This document shows positions 1-5,452 of a stretch of 9,665 nt of DNA, in pieces. Within the stretch, counting starts at the first letter, position 1; every line of letters starts with the position of its first letter. A model generated the notes under the pieces. That model saw nothing but the letters and a program-made list of their open reading frames with translations. It made no database searches and was not told where the DNA came from. The position numbers and the translations under genes were made by a program. Source of the DNA: Promethearchaeota archaeon (GTDB lineage Archaea > Asgardarchaeota > Lokiarchaeia > Sigynarchaeales > SOKP01). The stretch is from assembly GCA_030620005.1 (NCBI GenBank), contig JAUXAJ010000205.1:1-9665 (forward strand), written 5' to 3'.

Positions 1-1226
1 GAAATGACAACTCCTTGAAAAACAATGGCAAAGCGGTAAAAAAAAGTTCTAATTCCCGCAAGTGTCGCGTCCACCCTTTTTCCCATTACTAGCGCAAGAT
101 CATCATTTGTATCACTTGCAATAGGCATTATCATTATTGTATAACCAGAGTAAGGAATCCCTCCTAAAAAATTAAATAAGATCGCTTGGTCTAAAGTAGT
201 CAAGAATATTGTAGGAATATAAAAAATACTTGAAAAAAGCAAGCTTATTTCAAATGTTTTCTTGAACCCAAATCTCTTAGAGAATCTAACCCAAAAAGGT
301 ATGGCTATTAAGTAACCAATAAAACCAGCTAAACTGATAAGCACTGAAGCTGAATAAGGCTCCCCCAAAATGTCTTTAATAAAATAAATTTGTGATGCGT
401 TGTTTAAAGTTTGGGTTGTAATGATAAAAGTATACGCAAGGAGGATGATCACGAAATTTTTACGTCTAAAGGCTGTTTTTACCACATTGAAGAAATTTTT
501 TGACTCGGCAGTTTCATAACCCTGAAGAAATGATTCCTTTAACTCTTTTGACTCACCTATGCCGAGAAATAGAATAAAGTTGCAAAAGACCAAGATTATA
601 ACCACTATTAACGCGGCTTGTAAGAACGTGCTCCTATCCCCATATACAATGACGAGCGGGGGGATAAAACCTATAAAAATAACTCCTATACCTGCTATAG
701 CCGATATCAAAGCAAATGATTTTCTACGAGCGTGTTCTGTACGAAATTGATTAGTAAAACCACTATAAATGTGGACATTATAAATTGAAAAGAGAGTGTC
801 AAATATACAGGTAATGATTACCATGTATAAGAATATTATCAACGCGTTTTCGTCCATATCGATATTAGGTGGAGAAAAAATAAGAAAATAACAAATTAAA
901 ATCGGAATGCTAGTAATAACTATCCAGGGAGCACGTAGTCCCCACTTTTTCGTCCATCTCATTGGCTTATCCGTTAAATAACCAAGGAGAGGATCATTTA
1001 TCATGTTCCACACAGCAAATATTACAAACGCTAGTCCCACTAGCATGACAGGTAACCCAATCTCAACCTCATAAAAGTAAAAAACAATACTAGAGTAACC
1101 TCTTAATAAATAATTGACGACAAGATAGCCAAAACTATATGATATAATTTTGCGCGTAGAAACCCCTGCTTTCAATTCTGCTTTCAATTCAATTACTTTT
1201 TTAGATGTTTCATTTTTCTTTTTCAT
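1..1226 (-). CDS. GPH-family sugar:cation symporter (MelB-like MFS), 3' end outside window
   Basis: Reading 1226 down to 1 gives 408 uninterrupted codons with no stop, so the C-terminus lies beyond the window. The product is a polytopic membrane protein of the glycoside-pentoside-hexuronide symporter family (MFS_2). The family hallmark is visible: WNMINDPLLGYLTD at about residues 73-86, followed by RWTKKWGLRAPWI (90-101), which matches the MelB WDAINDP...RWGKFKPWI arrangement. Hydrophobic segments recur through the whole length, and family members usually have about 450 residues, so only about 40-60 residues should be missing. By MelB alignment, N77 and D78 correspond to Asn58 and Asp59 of the cation site, but the Asp55 position is Asn74. 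The ATG at 1226-1224 is preceded by GGTGAT about 8-13 bases upstream, which supports this start. The substrate cannot be read from sequence; glycosides, pentoses or uronates are typical for the family. Confidence 0.9.
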   Translation of the reverse strand, partial: MKKKNETSKKVIELKAELKAGVSTRKIISYSFGYLVVNYLLRGYSSIVFYFYEVEIGLPVMLVGLAFVIFAVWNMINDPLLGYLTDKPMRWTKKWGLRAPWIVITSIPILICYFLIFSPPNIDMDENALIIFLYMVIITCIFDTLFSIYNVHIYSGFTNQFRTEHARRKSFALISAIAGIGVIFIGFIPPLVIVYGDRSTFLQAALIVVIILVFCNFILFLGIGESKELKESFLQGYETAESKNFFNVVKTAFRRKNFVIILLAYTFIITTQTLNNASQIYFIKDILGEPYSASVLISLAGFIGYLIAIPFWVRFSKRFGFKKTFEISLLFSSIFYIPTIFLTTLDQAILFNFLGGIPYSGYTIMIMPIASDTNDDLALVMGKRVDATLAGIRTFFYRFAIVFQGVVI

Positions 1227-1300
1227 ATGTAATATCACCAAAAATATTAATCGATTACAATTACTTTCTGTAATTTATAATTCCATTTAAACATTAAACA
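1227..1300 (-). promoter_or_regulatory. Promoter and leader of the GPH transporter
   Basis: On the minus strand the start codon is preceded by a GGTGAT ribosome-binding-like stretch. Further upstream is a TATA-like TTATAAAT (plus positions 1273-1280), roughly 50 bases before the ATG. An archaeal TATA box here would give a leader of about 20-25 bases that includes the GGTGA. The call rests only on spacing and base composition. Confidence 0.4.
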
Positions 1301-1454
1301 AATATTTTGGCATTAAATGTGATATCTATATGTGTGTTTTGCTTAAACTTTCTTAAAATTTAGATCATTACAATATATTAATTTTTGAGTTAAGAAATAG
1401 ACATTATTGTCAATATTGGAGTCACTTTATTGTTTAATTAATTCAATTTTCAAA

Positions 1455-1762
1455 ATGGAAGATAGAAAACCTTATATTTTTCTTTTAGTAATGGTATTTA
1501 TACGAGGAGGGTCATCCATATATTACGGTTTGAAAAGTATAACTCAGATGTCGGGACACTGACTCAATCACAAGTTACACTCATCTTTTCCTTGACAATT
1601 TTTACAGTTTTGATTGCATGTGGAGTAAATGGCTTTCTTGCCGATCAAATATGAAGGAAACCTTTATTGCATGCTTGGTCATTTTTAACACCGATATCAG
1701 TATTAATAGCATATTTCTACCTTAAGGAAACCAAAAGAGTAGAATTAGCTATAATAAAATAA
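1455..1762 (+). pseudogene. Decayed MFS transporter fragment (frameshift plus stop codon in motif A)
   Basis: An ATG at 1455 opens a hydrophobic reading frame (MEDRKPYIFLLVMVF..., with ...SSIYYGLKSITQMSG) that stops at 1560-1562. One frame over, from 1559, the protein continues sensibly as LTQSQVTLIFSLTIFTV and then CGVNGFLADQI-stop-RKP. It ends in YFYLKETKRVELAIIK before TAA at 1760-1762. GFLADQI-x-RKP is the MFS loop 2-3 (or 8-9) motif A, G-x-L-A-D-x-x-G-R-K. The stop TGA at 1652-1654 sits exactly where the conserved Gly belongs, so a single GGA-to-TGA change explains it. The tail KETKRVEL resembles the end of sugar-porter type MFS proteins. About 100 codons remain of an expected 400 or so, implying a large internal or 5' deletion as well. 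The open frame may begin further left, since there is no in-frame stop back to 1401. It belongs to a different MFS branch from the neighbouring GPH gene. Confidence 0.7.
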
Positions 1763-1820
1763 TCAAAACTTCTCATGAACCTTTTTTTTTATAAAGTTTT
1801 AAATATAATTAGGTTTAACT

Positions 1821-1879
1821 CTATTTAAATTAAAGAACATTGTTAGGAAAAAAAAAAATTTTAAACTTAGGTGTGAAAG
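1821..1879 (+). promoter_or_regulatory. Promoter and Shine-Dalgarno of the serine hydrolase gene
   Basis: ATTTAAAT at 1823-1830 is a good archaeal TATA-like box. A start of transcription about 25 bases later would leave a leader of about 25-30 bases. AGGTG at 1869-1873 precedes the ATG at 1880 with a 6-base spacer and supports that start. An oligo-A run (about 1848-1858) lies between them. Confidence 0.45.
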
Positions 1880-3271
1880 ATGAGTCAAACTCCGTTTGAG
1901 ATGTTAGAAGGATTTGTAATGGATTTAATGTTACAAATGAAAATTCCTGGAATGAGCGTTGGTATTCTAATGAATGGTAAATCCGTTTATGCTGAAGGAT
2001 TTGGAGCACGAAATTTGGAAAATAATATTCCCATGACTCCAGATACTCTTTTTGGCATCGGTTCTATTTCTAAATCTTTCGCTTCCTTGGCAATCATGCA
2101 ACTTTACGAACAAGGCAAGTTAAACTTACAAGATCCTGTAAATAAATACATGAATTTTAAATTGGGTTCGAAAGAGAATCCAATTAGAATCCATCACATA
2201 TTAACCCATTCAACAGGGCTTCCAGAAATTTGGGCAACACATTCGATCACTTTCAGAATGACAGGTGGATTTGACGCATTAAATCCCTTAGCTAGTTGGA
2301 AAGACTATTTGACATTCATCAACGGAGCCGAAAGCGAAAAATTTGCCGAACCCGGTCAGAAATATTCGTACAATAACGATACTTATGCGCTTCTCGCCCA
2401 AATTGTTGAAGAAGCGTCAAATAAACCTTATTCAGATTATATCATGGAAAACATACTACAACCACTTCAGATGAATAGATCTACATATTCAAAAGAAAAA
2501 TTCGAAAATGATTTTAACGCTATAACTGGATACCTTGCCTTGGACGGGGAGATAGTATCTAATGCGCTTCCATTTAATCAATTCAGTCTCGCTAGCGGTG
2601 GATTGACAAGTTCCGTTAAAGAAATGCAGAATTACATGATTGCTCTCATGAGCGACGGCATATTTAATGGAAAGACAATTATTCATAAAACATCTCTTGA
2701 AAAAATGTGGACGCCTCATGTTAAAGTGAGTGAAGGGATGGAAGCAAGTGAAAAAGCAGGTTACGGGTATGGATGGAGGATTGATAATGATTTTTTTGGA
2801 CACACGCTCATTAGCCATGGAGGTGATTTTCATGTGTGTGGCGGAGAAGTTGCAATGATTCCCCAAAAAAAGATGGGTGTAGTAATTGGTTTGAATAAGC
2901 AGCCAGGTCCAGTAGCGGAAATGATTGCAAGAGGTATTCTAGCCGTGTTTTTAGGAAAAAATATTAACGACGCAGTCCCCCTTCTTTCCAGAATAGAAAA
3001 ACTTCAGTTTCTAGTCGGGAAATATCAATCATATAAAGGCATGCTTAAAGCTGAAATCATGATGGAAGGAGGGATGCTGGCAATGAAAGCGCACCTTCCA
3101 AGAATGCTTGGTGGAACTGTTACTCTTCCTCTAATCCCAAAAAATATCAATAAACTTCAATTTACAGTTCCAATGTTAGGTATGGAAATGCCTGTGCATG
3201 TTATTGAATTTGACCAAAAAACTAAAAACATTTCTCTCATGGTTGATAGATACTTATTACATAAAATATAA
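1880..3271 (+). CDS. Serine beta-lactamase-fold hydrolase (peptidase S12 / CubicO, Pab87-like)
   Basis: The 463-residue protein has the catalytic signatures of class C beta-lactamase-like serine hydrolases. The nucleophile and Lys are in SISK (S62 to K65, within FGIGSISKSF). The YxN-type motif is Y164-N-N166, within KYSYNNDTY. H313-G-G315 is in the position of the KTG/HxG triad. The hydrolase domain covers about residues 5-365. A C-terminal domain of about 95 residues follows (370-463, starting near RIEKLQFLVGKYQSY), beta-rich and with a GKY-type beginning. This layout and length resemble the archaeal serine peptidase Pab87 with its lipocalin-like C-terminal domain, and similar proteins annotated as serine hydrolase or beta-lactamase family. 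There is no obvious signal peptide, so a cytosolic location is likely. Substrates could be D-amino-acid peptides, esters or amides; real beta-lactamase activity should not be assumed. It has its own promoter and is convergent with the zinc-ribbon gene downstream. Confidence 0.92.
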   Translation: MSQTPFEMLEGFVMDLMLQMKIPGMSVGILMNGKSVYAEGFGARNLENNIPMTPDTLFGIGSISKSFASLAIMQLYEQGKLNLQDPVNKYMNFKLGSKENPIRIHHILTHSTGLPEIWATHSITFRMTGGFDALNPLASWKDYLTFINGAESEKFAEPGQKYSYNNDTYALLAQIVEEASNKPYSDYIMENILQPLQMNRSTYSKEKFENDFNAITGYLALDGEIVSNALPFNQFSLASGGLTSSVKEMQNYMIALMSDGIFNGKTIIHKTSLEKMWTPHVKVSEGMEASEKAGYGYGWRIDNDFFGHTLISHGGDFHVCGGEVAMIPQKKMGVVIGLNKQPGPVAEMIARGILAVFLGKNINDAVPLLSRIEKLQFLVGKYQSYKGMLKAEIMMEGGMLAMKAHLPRMLGGTVTLPLIPKNINKLQFTVPMLGMEMPVHVIEFDQKTKNISLMVDRYLLHKI

Positions 3272-3276
3272 ATTAG

Positions 3277-3320
3277 AAAAAAACATATGATAAAAATTCT
3301 TACCCTATTATTTATTTTTT
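3277..3320. terminator. Convergent oligo-T stretches between serine hydrolase and zinc-ribbon genes
   Basis: The 50-base gap between two convergent genes has T6 on the plus strand at 3315-3320, just past the hydrolase stop. It also has A7 at 3277-3283, which is T7 on the minus strand, just past the zinc-ribbon stop. Archaeal RNA polymerase terminates at such oligo-T tracts, so each strand seems to have its own stop. Confidence 0.4.
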
Positions 3321-3321
3321 C

Positions 3322-3435
3322 TTAAATTAAGCTAAAAGTTAAATCATTTTTCCCACACCCAGGACATTTAAAAGCCTCATCTGGAAAGTCTTCTAATTCA
3401 AACTCGTGACCGCACTTATCACATTTAAACTTCAT
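3322..3435 (-). CDS. Rubredoxin-like zinc-ribbon microprotein, copy 1 (37 aa)
   Basis: The minus strand from ATG 3435-3433 encodes 37 residues beginning MKFKCDKCGHEFELEDFPD and ending in KCPGCGKNDLTFSLI. Two CxxC knuckles (C5/C8 and C24/C27) with the aromatic and acidic spacer are typical of the rubredoxin-like metal-binding domain found at the C-terminus of rubrerythrins, here free-standing. It should bind one Zn or Fe. A TATA-like TTTAAATAT (3456-3464) is centred about 25 bases upstream of the ATG, as expected for a leaderless archaeal transcript. Its paralogue at 3569-3673 shares the pattern CDxCGxxFExEDxPD...CPxCGKxDxTFS. The function is unknown; a small redox or metal-buffering role, or a protein-binding zinc ribbon, are options. 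Confidence 0.8.
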   Translation of the reverse strand: MKFKCDKCGHEFELEDFPDEAFKCPGCGKNDLTFSLI

Positions 3436-3568
3436 TGTTATTACGCACGGTTTTTTTTAAATATCTCTTTAAAATTCAAAAAATAACCAATATTCATATT
3501 TGATCGTATTTCTTATTAAAACTTTACGTTATTATATGTGTAAAAAATTAGAAAAATAATAAGGGTTT

Positions 3569-3673
3569 TTAAACAATGGAAAAAGTCCCATCGTCTTTAC
3601 CGCATTCTGGGCATTTATCCGGAATATCTTCATTCTCGAATGTTGCACCGCAACTATCACAAGACCAAGGCAT
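3569..3673 (-). CDS. Rubredoxin-like zinc-ribbon microprotein, copy 2 (34 aa)
   Basis: ATG at 3673-3671 opens a 34-codon frame, MPWSCDSCGATFENEDIPDK followed by CPECGKDDGTFSIV, ending at TAA 3571-3569. The knuckles are C5/C8 and C21/C24. It is clearly homologous to copy 1 but three residues shorter between the knuckles, which brings it close to the classic rubrerythrin-type rubredoxin-like domain. The two genes are separated by 133 bases and each has its own TATA-like TTTAAATAT, so they are probably separate transcripts. In this copy the TATA-like box (3686-3694) lies only about 17 bases before the ATG, and the start codon sits in a 16-base tandem duplication, so the exact start or promoter is less certain. 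The domain call is strong and the role unknown. Confidence 0.78.
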   Translation of the reverse strand: MPWSCDSCGATFENEDIPDKCPECGKDDGTFSIV

Positions 3674-3685
3674 CACAAGACCAAG
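3656..3685. repeat. 16-base-period tandem duplication over the start of zinc-ribbon copy 2
   Basis: ATCACAAGACCAAG occurs at 3656-3669 and again at 3672-3685, 14 of 14 identical, with a 16-base period. On the coding (minus) strand, the downstream copy encodes the first residues (P-W-S-C-D) and the upstream copy lies in the leader, directly before and across the ATG. Because 16 is not a multiple of three, the leader copy is in another frame. Confidence 0.85.
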
Positions 3686-3867
3686 TTTAAATATTCAATT
3701 ATATGAATAAAAGTTTTAAATTAACTATTAAAATATAAAAGATTTTTTATTAAAAGGTTTGCAAAAACAGTTCCTTTATAAACTGAGTATATTAATACTT
3801 CCAAATTATATGCCAAATTTTAAATTATATATTTAAGATTAAAAAGATGATAACTTCTTTTCAAAAT

Positions 3868-3886
3868 AGGGGGAAATTAAACATGA
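3868..3886 (+). promoter_or_regulatory. Shine-Dalgarno before small ORF at 3887
   Basis: AGGGGGA at 3868-3874 is a strong purine-rich ribosome-binding stretch in otherwise AT-rich sequence. It serves two possible starts: ATG 3883 (spacer 8 bases, only 22 codons) and ATG 3887 (spacer 12 bases, 42 codons). The longer frame looks more protein-like. Confidence 0.5.
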
Positions 3887-4015
3887 ATGAAGGTACCTCT
3901 AATAAAACATTTAATAAGATGGCTTTACAAATTCGCAGAGTGGGGTACTAAATTAAATCCTTTACATAATGAGTTTGCGATTGATATTTACGAAGAAGGA
4001 ATACTACAATTCTAA
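3887..4015 (+). CDS. Small unknown protein (42 aa)
   Basis: ATG 3887 opens a 42-codon frame: MKVPLIKHLIRWLYKFAEWG, then TKLNPLHNEFAIDIYEEGILQF, then TAA at 4013-4015. The first 20 residues form a likely amphipathic helix with basic residues (K2, K7, R11, K15) and large aromatics (W12, Y14, F16, W19), suited to membrane or protein contact. The second half is acidic. No family is recognised. Support comes from the strong AGGGGGA upstream and a normal-looking amino-acid mix. An overlapping ATG at 3883 in another frame gives only MNEGTSNKTF...RRVGY (22 codons), and reading through from that frame would require a shift. The gene sits alone between minus-strand genes. Confidence 0.5.
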   Translation: MKVPLIKHLIRWLYKFAEWGTKLNPLHNEFAIDIYEEGILQF

Positions 4016-4056
4016 ACTTCTTTTTAATTTCTTTTCTATTTGATTAATGATTAATT

Positions 4057-4064
4057 AAAAAATA
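4057..4064 (-). terminator. Oligo-T downstream of the Fe-S gene
   Basis: On the minus strand, about 60 bases after the Fe-S gene stop, the sequence reads ATATTTTTTAATTAA. This is a T-rich tract suitable for archaeal termination and is the only clear candidate for ending the flavin/Fe-S operon transcript. Confidence 0.3.
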
Positions 4065-4124
4065 TAATATTAATTTAGTATAATTTCTTGAGTTCCAAAA
4101 GACAAGGACCGTGTATAAATCATC

Positions 4125-5381
4125 TTATTTGATACTTCTTAGTATTAGAACGCTAATATCTTCAATTTTAATTTTGTCTTTTTCATTTTCTGCCAAACCA
4201 TATGTTAATCCTAATTCACATAAAGGACACGAAGAAATTATAATGTTCGCTCCAGTTTCTTTTAATTCGTTAATTCTATTGGTTGCTTCCTTAATTGCTA
4301 ATTCTTTATCAGCCCAATGTAACGTTCCGCTCCAGCCGCAACAATGCGTCTCTTCTTTCTTGTACAATGGCTCATTTAGTTCAATCCCTTGAATTTTTCC
4401 GAGAAGGTCTCTAATTGATGTAGTATCATTTAAATTTCTTGCGAGAAGACAAGGATCGTGGATTGTTATCCTCTTGAATTCGTCTGAAATTGGTTTCTCA
4501 AGTTTTATCTTGCCGTCTTCCACTAATTGCTTGATATACTCTACGATGTGAATTATTTTTGCATCAATATTAATATCTACTTTTTCATATCTTTTTGTTA
4601 AGGTAACAACGCACCCTGGACATTCTGAAACAATAATTTTTGCTCCAGTACTTTCGATTAATTCCTTGTTTTTATTAGCTAAGTCCTTTGCAATATTAAA
4701 TTCTCTTATATTAAATGCAGGAGCTCCACAACATGATCTTTTAGCTAAGTTAGTAGAAAATTTAATTCCGGCTCTTTTTAAAATCTCTATGTTAGCCTTG
4801 ACTATATCGGGAAACTTCATGGCTTCACAGCCTATATAGTAAAAAACATCGTCATTACCATCCGTTTCAATGTTGTCAATTCCTCTCATCATGTACGTTT
4901 CAAAAATATTGTAATCTTCTATTGTATTTGTCTTTTTTAACTTCTCAATTTGTTCCTTGCAAAAATCAGGCATGAAACCTTTATCATTGATATCATCTCT
5001 TACCGTTTCAAGTAATGAAACAACAGAGAAGTCAAACGGGCACCAAACTTTGCAGTTTTCTTCGTTCGTGCATTTATACATTAAATTTACGAATTCTGAG
5101 TCATTAAAATCAATTTTTCCCATTGATAGATAATAACCAATTTTGGCTTTAAAACCCGGGCTCATGGTCTCTATTTGTGCCGCTTGGAGTGCTCCGCAAT
5201 CGAATCTACACATGTTAGGGCACAACATGCAATTAATTAAATTTTTTATATCTGCTTTATACTCTCCTTGTGGATAAAAATTAATTTTTGCTTTTCTAAA
5301 ATTCTTAAATATCTTTCTTTTTAATTTTGGAAGTTTATTGAGTAAAGGGAGTATCCAGCTATATTTTTTTAAGGTTTCCAT
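4125..5381 (-). CDS. Fe-S oxidoreductase with two CCG domains (GlcF/HdrD/LutA-like electron-transfer subunit)
   Basis: This 418-residue protein has an N-terminal ferredoxin-like region and two CCG (heterodisulfide-reductase type) domains. Cluster ligands seen first are C51xxC54xxxC58xxxC62 and C104-x5-C110-x3-C114-P. CCG domain 1 is C185-x31-C217C218G-x34-C254xxC257. Domain 2 is C311-x35-C347C348G-x35-C385xxC388. The family carries electrons from a flavoprotein dehydrogenase to a quinone, thiol or membrane acceptor. The second ferredoxin site shows three Cys rather than the usual four, so one cluster may be [3Fe-4S] or use another ligand. The ATG directly abuts the TAA of the upstream FAD oxidase gene. 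The Shine-Dalgarno GGAGGTG lies inside that gene's last codons (plus 5390-5396, 8-base spacer), so the two proteins are translationally coupled and probably form one complex. No membrane segment is evident. Confidence 0.9.
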   Translation of the reverse strand: METLKKYSWILPLLNKLPKLKRKIFKNFRKAKINFYPQGEYKADIKNLINCMLCPNMCRFDCGALQAAQIETMSPGFKAKIGYYLSMGKIDFNDSEFVNLMYKCTNEENCKVWCPFDFSVVSLLETVRDDINDKGFMPDFCKEQIEKLKKTNTIEDYNIFETYMMRGIDNIETDGNDDVFYYIGCEAMKFPDIVKANIEILKRAGIKFSTNLAKRSCCGAPAFNIREFNIAKDLANKNKELIESTGAKIIVSECPGCVVTLTKRYEKVDINIDAKIIHIVEYIKQLVEDGKIKLEKPISDEFKRITIHDPCLLARNLNDTTSIRDLLGKIQGIELNEPLYKKEETHCCGWSGTLHWADKELAIKEATNRINELKETGANIIISSCPLCELGLTYGLAENEKDKIKIEDISVLILRSIK

Positions 5382-5452
5382 TTATTTAACACCTCCTTTC
5401 CAAGCGCTTTCATAAATTTTGCCCGGATTAAAAATATTATTTGGATCAAGAA
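5299..5452. repeat. Intact copy of the 154-base direct repeat (junction of flavin/Fe-S operon)
   Basis: This segment spans the stop of the FAD oxidase gene, the shared Shine-Dalgarno and the first part of the Fe-S gene. It is repeated directly at 7676-7829 with constant offset 2377 and five transition differences. As a direct repeat flanking the FAD oxidase and GNAT genes, it could support recombination that deletes or duplicates the 2.4-kb interval. Confidence 0.9.

Noticed and set aside
559..750. Plus-strand open frame of 63 codons
   Set aside because: It lies antisense within the GPH transporter, whose minus frame is open across the whole region and shows family motifs.
1390..1420. Operator palindrome around GACATTATTGTC
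   Set aside because: The arms match over only four bases, which is expected by chance in AT-rich sequence.
2489..2866. Minus-strand open frame of 125 codons
   Set aside because: It is the antisense shadow of the serine hydrolase, has a Cys/His/Phe-rich nonsense composition, and has no domain.
3883..3951. 22-codon frame from ATG 3883 as the gene, with a frameshift to explain downstream coding
   Set aside because: The frame starting at ATG 3887 covers the whole region without any shift, so no frameshift is needed.
4111..4392. Plus-strand open frame of 93 codons
   Set aside because: It is antisense to the second CCG domain of the Fe-S protein; its content mirrors that gene.
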